Below are positions 34,793 through 41,310 of a stretch of DNA of 47,052 bases, one piece after another. Both the position numbers and the translations under genes were made by a program. The notes under the pieces are model-generated. The model was not told the DNA's origin. It saw only the letters and a list, made by a program, of their open reading frames with translations, and made no database searches. Source of the DNA: an uncultured Eubacteriales bacterium. Its GTDB lineage: Bacteria > Bacillota > Clostridia > Christensenellales > Aristaeellaceae. Numbering within the stretch: the stretch's first letter is position 1; each line of letters begins with the position of its first letter. The stretch is taken from positions 1 through 47,052 of the forward strand of contig CADASI010000036.1 in assembly GCA_902790525.1 (NCBI GenBank). The letters run 5' to 3'.

Positions 34793-34943
34793 ATGCGTAT
34801 CAACAGTTACATGAACGGGCATTTTGGTCCCTCAATTCTTAATACAAATATAATAATTGCTGGCGGCGCGACGACGCCCCGGAGCCGCCTTCCTCCCCCT
34901 TCCCGACCGCACGGCGACCACGACCCAAAGAACGGAGGACACC

Positions 34944-35951
34944 ATGGAATACGGACACATCCCATACGTGGACAAGCCCATATCCCGCCTGGTCTTCGGC
35001 ACCGCGATGCCGACGATGTTCGCGGCGTTTCGCTCGGTATACGGCGAATCGCCCGATTTTGACGCGCGCCTCGCCGCGGCCTTCCGGCTGCTGGACGACA
35101 TGTACGCCGAGGGCGTGAACTGCTTCGACTGCGCGGACCACTACGGCGAGGAGCCCCTGGGCGAGTGGCTCCAGGCCCGGGGTCTGCGCGATCATGTGGT
35201 CATACTCACCAAGGGCGCGCACCACAACCGCTGGCGGAAGCGCGTCACGGACTTCGACATACTCCACGACGTGCACAACTCGCTGGCGAAGCTCAAGACG
35301 AATCACCTGGAGATCTACCTTCTGCACCGGGACGACCCCGCCGTGCCCGTCGGCCCCCTGATGGACGCGCTGAACCGCTGCGTGGACGAGGGCAAACTGG
35401 GGGCCATCGGCGTGTCGAACTGGACGATCCCCCGCATCGAGGCGGCCAACGACTACGCCCTGAAACACGGCCTGCGGCCCTTCACGGTGTCAAGCCCCCA
35501 TTTCAGCCTGGCGGAGCAGGTGGAAGACCCCTGGGGCGGCGGGTGCCTGAGCCTGTCCGGGCCCGCGAACCGCGACGCCCGGGCGTGGTACGCCATGAAC
35601 CGCATCCCCGTGTTCGCCTATTCGACCATGGCCCGCGGCTTATTCTCCGGGCGGGTCAGGTCGAAAGACCCCGCCACCGCCCGGCGCTTCATGGACGAGG
35701 CCGGCGTGAAGGGCTACGCGCACCCGGACAACTTCGAGCGCCTGCGGCGGTGCGAGCGACTGTCGGCTGAAAAGGGGCTGACGGTGCCCGAGGTCGCCAT
35801 GGCTTGGCTGTTCAACCAGCGCGCGCTGGACGTGTACGCCCTGACCTCCCCCTCGAAGCGCGCGCGCATGCGCACAAGCGTCGCCGCCAGCGGGATACGG
35901 CTGACCGACGCCGAGTGCCGCTGGCTGGACCTTGAGTGCGATCACCCGTAA
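34944..35951 (+). CDS. Aldo/keto reductase
   Basis: NAD(P)H-dependent oxidoreductase with a TIM barrel, 335 residues. Catalytic elements: NCFDCADHYGEEPLGEW (Asp and Tyr), VVILTKGAHH (Lys), and IYLLHRDDP (His). VEVAMAWLFNQ and the later SPSKRARMRTS stretch are the C-terminal cofactor-binding part. The start at 34944 follows CGGAGGACACC. Specific substrate unknown; the neighbouring sugar-type regulator hints at a carbohydrate. Confidence 0.9.
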   Translation: MEYGHIPYVDKPISRLVFGTAMPTMFAAFRSVYGESPDFDARLAAAFRLLDDMYAEGVNCFDCADHYGEEPLGEWLQARGLRDHVVILTKGAHHNRWRKRVTDFDILHDVHNSLAKLKTNHLEIYLLHRDDPAVPVGPLMDALNRCVDEGKLGAIGVSNWTIPRIEAANDYALKHGLRPFTVSSPHFSLAEQVEDPWGGGCLSLSGPANRDARAWYAMNRIPVFAYSTMARGLFSGRVRSKDPATARRFMDEAGVKGYAHPDNFERLRRCERLSAEKGLTVPEVAMAWLFNQRALDVYALTSPSKRARMRTSVAASGIRLTDAECRWLDLECDHP

Positions 35952-35967
35952 CGGCCTATATATAATA

Positions 35968-36006
35968 TGAAAGAAGTCCCTGCCGCGCGGGCGGGACTTC
36001 TTTCAT
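35968..36006 (+). terminator. Terminator between the reductase and HPr-like genes
   Basis: ATGAAAGAAGTCCC / GGGACTTCTTTCAT stem of 14 bp, with a 12-base loop; it can serve both converging genes. Confidence 0.75.
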
Positions 36007-36018
36007 AATTGCGCAGGA

Positions 36019-36249
36019 TCAACCAATGATGAACGGCTTCAATTCCTCCATCAGGTCGTCGCAATGATCCGCGTACACCTCGAGGGTGATTGGCTTGGAG
36101 AGGTCCAGGCTGAAAATACCCAGGATCGACTTGCCGTCCACCACATGGCGACCGACGCGCAGGTCGATGTCAAAGGGGTAGCGATTGGCGATATTCACAA
36201 AGGTCTTGACATTCTCAGCGAGGCTGAGCTTGATGTTAACGGCTTTCAT
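36019..36249 (-). CDS. HPr-like protein without the PTS histidine
   Basis: 76 residues with an HPr fold pattern: IKLSLAENVKTFVNIANRYPFDIDL, then VDGKSILGIFSLDLSKPITLEVYA. The Ser region (GKS, Ser41) corresponds to Ser46 that HPr kinase phosphorylates, but the His15 region (GLHARPA in HPr) is replaced by LAENVKTF. So it cannot carry PTS phosphate and looks like a Crh-like regulator of carbon catabolite control, or another role. The start at 36249 follows GAGGAG by nine bases and overlaps the stop of a possible 14-codon leader at 36290. Confidence 0.85.
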   Translation of the reverse strand: MKAVNIKLSLAENVKTFVNIANRYPFDIDLRVGRHVVDGKSILGIFSLDLSKPITLEVYADHCDDLMEELKPFIIG

Positions 36250-36290
36250 CGTTTCCGTCTCCTCACTTTTAGCTTGATTGGAGGCAGCAT
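36246..36290 (-). CDS. Possible 14-codon leader peptide upstream of the HPr-like gene
   Basis: ATG at 36290, then MLPPIKLKVRRRKR and TGA, whose last two bases overlap the HPr-like ATG (ATGA). A GGAGG lies only two bases before the ATG, closer than optimal, so translation is uncertain. Confidence 0.3.
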   Translation of the reverse strand: MLPPIKLKVRRRKR

Positions 36291-36308
36291 ATCCTCCGAG
36301 ACGCTTTT

Positions 36309-36337
36309 ATCATACATCTTTTCGCCAAATAATGCAA
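36309..36337 (-). promoter_or_regulatory. HPr-like gene promoter
   Basis: TTGCAT (36332-36337) and TATGAT (36309-36314) on the minus strand, 17-base spacer. Confidence 0.65.
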
Positions 36338-36426
36338 GCATTATTGGTCATTCGCACAAACTTAATTTGTGCCCTTTCACTATGTCGTCGGATTAGGTAA
36401 AAACCATATAAAATTTCATTTTTGGC

Positions 36427-36455
36427 TTGACTTTCCTCGCGGGTTGCGATATAAT
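36427..36455 (+). promoter_or_regulatory. Promoter of the tRNA Gln-Glu cluster
   Basis: TTGACT (36427-36432), 17 bases, TATAAT (36450-36455). Confidence 0.82.
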
Positions 36456-36495
36456 CGTACACGTCGATCGGGTACGAATCGTGCTCGGTTGACGA

Positions 36496-36569
36496 TGCCG
36501 AATTGTGTAAAGGTAGCACGAATGACTCTGACTCATTTAGTCCTGGTTCGAATCCAGGTTCGGCAGCCA
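36496..36569 (+). tRNA. tRNA-Gln (CTG)
   Basis: Acceptor TGCCGAA / TTCGGCA, anticodon loop CTCTGAC with CTG, T arm CCTGGTTCGAATCCAGG, encoded CCA. Confidence 0.94.
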
Positions 36570-36574
36570 GACAA

Positions 36575-36649
36575 GCCTCCATGGTCAAGCGGTTAAGACG
36601 TCGCCCTCTCACGGCGAAAACTGGGGTTCGAGTCCCCATGGAGGTGCCA
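36575..36649 (+). tRNA. tRNA-Glu (CTC)
   Basis: Acceptor GCCTCCA / TGGAGGT (first pair G-T), anticodon loop CTCTCAC with CTC, encoded CCA. Confidence 0.93.
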
Positions 36650-36650
36650 G

Positions 36651-36686
36651 AAGGATTTCAGACCGGACGGTCTGGAATCCTTTTTA
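36651..36686 (+). terminator. Terminator of the second tRNA cluster
   Basis: AAGGATT-CAGACCG / GGTCTG-AATCCTT stem, then TTTTTATT. It ends exactly one base before repeat copy B. Confidence 0.85.
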
Positions 36687-36773
36687 TTGCATGCACAATG
36701 ATTAGCGAACCGGCGAGCAGAGCGAGCGGTTGCGCGGGTCGGGGACATCCAACGGATGGCCCCGACAATCATT
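36687..36773 (-). repeat. 87-bp structured repeat, copy B
   Basis: Reverse complement of copy A (26095-26181), 86 of 87 positions identical. It abuts the tRNA terminator, as copy A does, but in opposite orientation. Confidence 0.85.
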
Positions 36774-36778
36774 TCCAC

Positions 36779-36798
36779 GGGCGATGAGGGCATCGCCC
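36779..36798. repeat. Small perfect hairpin, GGGCGATG / CATCGCCC
   Basis: 8-bp arms with AGGG loop, followed by CTACA. Similar GTAGGGGCG-type hairpins are dispersed in many bacterial genomes; only one copy occurs here. Confidence 0.5.
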
Positions 36799-36817
36799 CT
36801 ACATCGTCTTTTTTTAC

Positions 36818-36846
36818 TTGATCTTTTTCTCTTTTTAGGCTATGAT
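36818..36846 (+). promoter_or_regulatory. Promoter of the hyd maturation run
   Basis: TTGATC (36818-36823), 17 bases, TATGAT (36841-36846), 20 bases before the ATG at 36867. Confidence 0.65.
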
Positions 36847-36866
36847 ATACGCAAGAGGTGATAGAT

Positions 36867-37112
36867 ATGAACAACCGCGTCGCCGTCATCAGCATCATCG
36901 TGGAAAACGAGGACGCCGTCAACGCGCTCAACGACCTGCTGCACCAGTACGGCCAGTACATCATCGGGCGGCTGGGCATCCCCTACCGCGCCAAGGGCAT
37001 CAACATCATCTGCGTGGCCCTCGACGCCCCCGGCGACACCATCAACGCCCTGACCGGCGCGCTGGGGCGCATCCCCGGCATCAACGCCAAGGCCACCTGC
37101 TCCAACGTCTGA
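36867..37112 (+). CDS. TM1266-type regulator of the iron-only hydrogenase system
   Basis: An 81-residue ACT-like/NikR-C-like protein: MNNRVAVISIIVENEDAVNALND, GIPYRAKGINIICVALDAPGDTINALTGALGRIPGINAKAT. The family is named for its co-occurrence with HydEFG, which holds here. The ATG at 36867 stands eight bases after AAGAGG; a GTG at 36858 overlaps that site. The molecular ligand and target are unknown. Confidence 0.88.
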   Translation: MNNRVAVISIIVENEDAVNALNDLLHQYGQYIIGRLGIPYRAKGINIICVALDAPGDTINALTGALGRIPGINAKATCSNV

Positions 37113-37200
37113 ACCACAACCGACCCTCACGCTCACATCCCCTGACGCCGAAAACGCGCTTTGAGGCGAAAGATACGATGTGCGATTTCATGCGCTGAAA

Positions 37201-37228
37201 CCGCCGTATCCGTCATGGGATGCGGCGG
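37201..37228 (+). other. Hairpin upstream of hydF
   Basis: CCGCCGTATCC and GGATGCGGCGG form an 11-position stem around GTCATG, 19 bases before the hydF ATG and without a T-run. Possibly a stability or attenuation element. Confidence 0.5.
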
Positions 37229-37246
37229 TATCCTTATGGAGGCATT

Positions 37247-38455
37247 ATGAGCCTGAACGAAACCCCCTCCGGCCAGAGGACCCACATCGGCTTCTTCGGC
37301 TGCCGGAACGCGGGCAAATCCAGCCTGGTCAACGCCGTCACCGGACAGGCGCTGGCCATCGTGTCGGACGTCCGCGGCACCACCACCGACCCGGTGCTCA
37401 AGTCCATGGAGCTTCTGCCCCTGGGTCCGGTGGTCGTCATCGACACCCCCGGCTTCGACGATACGGGGCCGCTGGGCGAGCTGCGCGTGAAGCGCACCCG
37501 CGACGCGCTGAACCGGTGCGACATCGCCGTGCTGGTGGCGGACGGCGCCCTCGGCCTCCAGCCGGCGGACCTGGAGCTTCTGGAGATGATCCGCGCGCGG
37601 CGCCTGCCCCACCTGATCGCCTGGAACAAGTCCGACCGCGCGGACGCCCTGCCGCCCACGGAGGGCAGCTTGGCCGTCAGCGCCCTGACCGGCATGAACG
37701 TCGACGCCTTCAAGGAGGCGCTGGCCCGGATCGTGCCCGACGTCGCGCCGCCCCGGCTGGCGGGCGACCTGGTTGCGCCGGGGGAGGTGGCCGTGCTGGT
37801 GTGCCCGATGGACGAATCCGCCCCCAAGGGTCGGCTGATACTGCCCCAGCAGCAGACCATACGCGACCTGCTGGACGCCGACGCCACGGCCCTGGTGACG
37901 AAGGAGACGGGGCTCGCGCGGACGCTTCAAAGCCTCTCCGCCCCGCCCGGGCTGGTGATCACCGACAGCCAGGTCTTTCAGGCCGTTGCCGCCATCGTGC
38001 CCGACGAGGTGCCGCTGACCTCCTTCTCCATACTGATGGCGCGCTACAAAGGCTTCCTGGAGGCTGCCGTGGCCGGGGTCGGCGCCATCGACCGGCTTCG
38101 GGACGGCGACAGGGTACTCATGGCCGAGGGCTGCACCCACCACCGCCAGTGCAACGACATCGGCACGGTGAAGATCCCCCGCTGGCTCAGGGCGCACACC
38201 GGGAGGGACATCCAAATCGAGACCTGCACCGGCCGGGATTTCCCCGACGATCTCACGCCCTACAGCGTGGTGATCCACTGCGGCGGCTGCATGCTGACGG
38301 AGCACGTGGTGCAGCACCGCATGCGGCAGGCGCTTGAACAGGGCGTGGCCTTCACCAACTACGGCATCGTGATCGCCCGGATCACCGGGGCGCTGGAGCG
38401 CAGCCTGCGGCTGTTCCCGGCGCTGCACGGCATGCTGACGGAGGGCACGCCATGA
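37247..38455 (+). CDS. hydF: [FeFe]-hydrogenase maturation GTPase HydF
   Basis: 402-residue scaffold on which the 2Fe subcluster is built and delivered to HydA. G1 is GCRNAGKS (18-25), G3 DTPG, G4 NKSD. The C-terminal iron-sulfur binding residues are GCTHHRQC and HCGGC near residues 300-350, the family C-x-H-x-n-H-C-x-x-C set. The start at 37247 follows GGAGGCATT. Its stop overlaps the hydE start (ATGA). Confidence 0.94.
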   Translation: MSLNETPSGQRTHIGFFGCRNAGKSSLVNAVTGQALAIVSDVRGTTTDPVLKSMELLPLGPVVVIDTPGFDDTGPLGELRVKRTRDALNRCDIAVLVADGALGLQPADLELLEMIRARRLPHLIAWNKSDRADALPPTEGSLAVSALTGMNVDAFKEALARIVPDVAPPRLAGDLVAPGEVAVLVCPMDESAPKGRLILPQQQTIRDLLDADATALVTKETGLARTLQSLSAPPGLVITDSQVFQAVAAIVPDEVPLTSFSILMARYKGFLEAAVAGVGAIDRLRDGDRVLMAEGCTHHRQCNDIGTVKIPRWLRAHTGRDIQIETCTGRDFPDDLTPYSVVIHCGGCMLTEHVVQHRMRQALEQGVAFTNYGIVIARITGALERSLRLFPALHGMLTEGTP

Positions 38456-39498
38456 ACGAACGCACCCGCGGACTGATCGAGAGGCTGGCCTCGGAGCACC
38501 GGCTGACGGAGGCGGAGTACGCCGAGCTGATCGGGCATCCCGAGGCCGCGCCGGCATTGGCCGAGCGCGCCGTGGCCGTGCGCCGGGCGATCTACGGCGA
38601 CGCCGTGTACACCCGGGGCCTCATCGAGATCAGCAACATCTGCAAAAACGACTGCCTGTACTGCGGCATCCGCCGGAGCAACCGGGATGTCAAGCGCTAC
38701 CGGCTCACCCCCGAGGACATACTGGCCTGCGCGGAGGAGGGCTACGGCCTGGGCTTTCGCACCTTCGTGATGCAGGGCGGCGAGGACGCGCACTTTACGG
38801 ACGACGTGCTGTGCGGCATCGTGGCCGCCGTCAAGGCCCGGTTTCCGGACTGCGCGGTGACGCTGTCCATGGGCGAGCGCAGCCGGGACAGCTACCAGAG
38901 GCTGTTCGACGCGGGCGCGGACCGCTACCTGCTGCGGCACGAGACGGCGGACGCGGCCCACTACGCGCGGCTGCACCCGAAGGAGATGTCCTACGACAAC
39001 CGCATGCGCTGCCTTATGGACCTTCGGGAGATCGGCTACCAGGTGGGCTGCGGGTTCATGGTGGGCTCCCCCTTCCAGACCCCCGGCACGCTGGCGAAGG
39101 ATCTGAAGTTCATCGAGGCTTTCAGGCCGGAGATGTGCGGCATCGGGCCCTTCATCCCCCACCACGCCACCCCCTTTAAGGATGCGCCCGCGGGCACGCT
39201 TGAACAGACGCTGATGCTCCTGTCGATCATACGGCTGATCCACCCGAGCGTGCTGCTGCCCGCCACCACGGCGCTGGGCACCATCCATCCCCGGGGGCGG
39301 GAGCTGGGCATACTGGCCGGGGCGAACGTGGTGATGCCGAACCTCTCCCCGACGGGGGTCAGGAAGCAGTACGAGCTGTACGACAACAAGATCTGCACCG
39401 GCGACGAGTCCGCCCAGTGCCGCCAATGCCTGGACAGGCGCATGCGCGGCATCGGCTGCCGGCTGGTCGTGGACCGGGGCGATTACAAGGCATTATAA
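38452..39498 (+). CDS. hydE: [FeFe]-hydrogenase maturation radical SAM protein HydE
   Basis: 348-residue radical S-adenosylmethionine enzyme of H-cluster assembly. The SAM cluster motif is C64-x3-C68-x2-C71 (SNICKNDCLYCGIR). Other matching blocks are VMQGGEDAHF, RHETADAAHYARLHP, GCGFMVGSPFQTPGTLAKDL and FIPHHATPF. A C-terminal CRQC pair may bind a second cluster. It overlaps hydF by four bases; its stop codon lies within a 16-bp tandem duplication. Confidence 0.93.
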   Translation: MNERTRGLIERLASEHRLTEAEYAELIGHPEAAPALAERAVAVRRAIYGDAVYTRGLIEISNICKNDCLYCGIRRSNRDVKRYRLTPEDILACAEEGYGLGFRTFVMQGGEDAHFTDDVLCGIVAAVKARFPDCAVTLSMGERSRDSYQRLFDAGADRYLLRHETADAAHYARLHPKEMSYDNRMRCLMDLREIGYQVGCGFMVGSPFQTPGTLAKDLKFIEAFRPEMCGIGPFIPHHATPFKDAPAGTLEQTLMLLSIIRLIHPSVLLPATTALGTIHPRGRELGILAGANVVMPNLSPTGVRKQYELYDNKICTGDESAQCRQCLDRRMRGIGCRLVVDRGDYKAL

Positions 39499-39513
39499 TT
39501 ACAAGGCACTATA
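39482..39513 (+). repeat. 16-bp tandem duplication across the hydE stop
   Basis: ATTACAAGGCATTATA at 39482-39497 and ATTACAAGGCACTATA at 39498-39513, one mismatch. The first copy encodes the last HydE residues and stop; the second is intergenic before hydG. Confidence 0.8.
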
Positions 39514-39530
39514 ATATGGAGGAATGCACC

Positions 39531-40979
39531 ATGGCAATGTACGATCCCAAGTCCCTCAAGGCCGAGGAGTTCATCAACGATGCGGAGATCCGCGAGACGC
39601 TGGCATACGCCGAGGCGAACAAGAACAACGTGGAACTGATCGACGCCATACTGGAAAAGGCGCGCCCCGTGAAGCAGGGCAACGGCTGCACCTGCGCGGG
39701 CCTGACCCACCGGGAGGCCTCGGTTCTGCTGGCGTGCGAGATTCCAGAGAAGATCGAGCGGATGTATCAGATCGCCGAGGAGATCAAGCTGGCCTTCTAC
39801 GGCAACCGCATCGTGATGTTTGCGCCGCTGTACCTGTCCAACTACTGCGTCAACGGCTGCCTGTACTGTCCCTATCACCTGAAAAACAAGCACATCGCCC
39901 GGCGCAAGCTGACGCAGGACGAGGTCCGGGCCGAGGTCATCGCGCTGCAGGACATGGGCCACAAGCGGCTGGCCATCGAGGCCGGCGAGGACCCGGTGCA
40001 CAACCCCATTGAGTACATCCTCGACTGCATCCACACCATCTACGGCGTGCACCACAAAAACGGCGACATCCGCCGGGTGAACGTCAACATCGCCGCCACC
40101 ACGGTGGAGAACTACCGCAGGCTCAAGGAGGCGGGCATCGGCACCTACATTCTGTTCCAGGAGACCTACCACAAGGAGAGCTACCTGAGGCTGCATCCCA
40201 CCGGCCCCAAGCACGATTACGACTACCACACCGAGGCCATGGACCGCGCCATGGAGGGCGGCATCGACGACGTGGGCCTGGGCGTGCTGTTCGGGCTGGA
40301 ACTGTATAAGTACGAATTTGCCGGGCTGATCATGCACGCGGAGCACCTGGAGGCCGTGCACGGCGTCGGCCCTCACACCATCAGCGTGCCCAGGGTGAAG
40401 CGCGCCGACGACATCGACCCGGACATGTTCGACAACGGCATCGACGACGAGACCTTCACCAAGATCGCCGCCTGCATCCGGCTGGCGGTGCCCTACACCG
40501 GCATGATCGTCTCCACCCGCGAGACCGAGGCCGTGCGGGCGAAGCTGTTGCGGGTGGGCATCTCCCAGGTCAGCGGCGCGTCCCGCACCTCCGTGGGCGG
40601 CTACACCGAGGAGGAGCGCCCCCACGACACCGAGCAGTTCGACGTGTCCGACCAGCGCACGCTGGACGAGGTGGTCCGGTGGCTGATGGAGACCGGCCAC
40701 ATCCCCTCCTTCTGCACCGCCTGCTACCGCGCGGGGCGCACCGGCGACCGGTTCATGTCGCTTTGCAAGAGCGGCCAGATTTTGAACTGCTGCCACCCCA
40801 ACGCGCTGATGACCCTGGCGGAATACCTGGTGGACTACGCAAGCGACGAAACCCGCAAAATCGGCTGGCGGATGATCGAACAGGAACTCGAGCGCATCCC
40901 CAAGGAGAACGTGCGCAGGATCGCCGCGGAGAACATCGAGGCCATACGCTCCTCCAACCGCCGCGATTTCAGGTTTTGA
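39531..40979 (+). CDS. hydG: [FeFe]-hydrogenase maturation radical SAM protein HydG
   Basis: 482-residue tyrosine lyase that makes CO and cyanide for the H cluster. The radical SAM motif is C106-x3-C110-x2-C113 (NYCVNGCLYC). The C-terminal auxiliary cluster motif is CTACYRAGRTGDRFMSLCKSG, the feature separating HydG from ThiH. IEAGEDPVHNPIEYILD and SGASRTSVGGYTEEE are further matches. The start at 39531 follows GGAGGAATGCACC. Confidence 0.95.
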   Translation: MAMYDPKSLKAEEFINDAEIRETLAYAEANKNNVELIDAILEKARPVKQGNGCTCAGLTHREASVLLACEIPEKIERMYQIAEEIKLAFYGNRIVMFAPLYLSNYCVNGCLYCPYHLKNKHIARRKLTQDEVRAEVIALQDMGHKRLAIEAGEDPVHNPIEYILDCIHTIYGVHHKNGDIRRVNVNIAATTVENYRRLKEAGIGTYILFQETYHKESYLRLHPTGPKHDYDYHTEAMDRAMEGGIDDVGLGVLFGLELYKYEFAGLIMHAEHLEAVHGVGPHTISVPRVKRADDIDPDMFDNGIDDETFTKIAACIRLAVPYTGMIVSTRETEAVRAKLLRVGISQVSGASRTSVGGYTEEERPHDTEQFDVSDQRTLDEVVRWLMETGHIPSFCTACYRAGRTGDRFMSLCKSGQILNCCHPNALMTLAEYLVDYASDETRKIGWRMIEQELERIPKENVRRIAAENIEAIRSSNRRDFRF

Positions 40980-40987
40980 ACGACGGG

Positions 40988-41031
40988 ATTGTGACAAAAT
41001 ATAGACCTCGGTCTGTTTTTTGGGTCACAAT
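40988..41031 (+). terminator. Terminator after hydG
   Basis: Inner hairpin ATAGAC-CTCG-GTCTGT then TTTTT, enclosed by an outer ATTGTGAC / GTCACAAT pair. Confidence 0.7.
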
Positions 41032-41040
41032 TCTGTCAAT

Positions 41041-41068
41041 GGCATAACAGACTAAAGTCTGTTATGCC
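41041..41068. other. Perfect hairpin
   Basis: GGCATAACAGAC-TAAA-GTCTGTTATGCC, 12-bp stem. No T-run, so not a normal terminator; possibly an operator or RNA stabiliser. Confidence 0.6.
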
Positions 41069-41250
41069 CATCGCCCGGAAAAACGGGCTGAATCCGTGAC
41101 TTCCAAATATTACATAACACCGACGCGCCGTGGTCGATAAAAGGCGTCACAAGCCTAATATAATAGGAAGCTTTTCGTCGCGAACGCATTTTGTCACAGA
41201 ATAGTATTGTAATAAACACGAAAAATTGTAATAAATCTGTCTCTATACTG

Positions 41251-41279
41251 TTTCATTTTCTGTCAAGATGTGGTATAAT
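41251..41279 (+). promoter_or_regulatory. Weak promoter for the BIG2 protein gene
   Basis: TATAAT at 41274-41279 is clear; TTTCAT at 41251-41256 with a 17-base spacer is the poor -35 candidate. Confidence 0.55.
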
Positions 41280-41310
41280 GGCATCATGCAATTATAGGAG
41301 GTATGTCTCT

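Larger units (their letters stand above)
34541..34943. other. Divergent regulatory region between ROK gene and aldo/keto reductase
   Basis: 403 bp with no gene. It contains a minus-strand promoter at 34598-34627, an AT-rich stretch at 34640-34700, an inverted repeat at 34703-34747 (ACCTGAAA / TTTCAGGT) with a T-run after it, a plus-strand promoter at 34764-34792, and a 150-nt leader with a GGCGGC / GCCGCC hairpin. Confidence 0.75.
40980..41310. other. 331-bp gap between hydG and the BIG2 protein
   Basis: No gene. Contents: the hydG terminator (40988-41031), a 12-bp-stem hairpin at 41041-41068, a direct repeat ATTGTAATAAA at 41206 and 41225, the motif TGTGACAAAAT (40991) with an inverted near-copy at 41188, and a weak promoter at 41251-41279. 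Confidence 0.75.

Noticed and set aside
39482-39513. 16-bp tandem repeat as an insertion-site duplication
   Set aside because: The copies are directly adjacent with nothing between them, so slippage is the simpler explanation.
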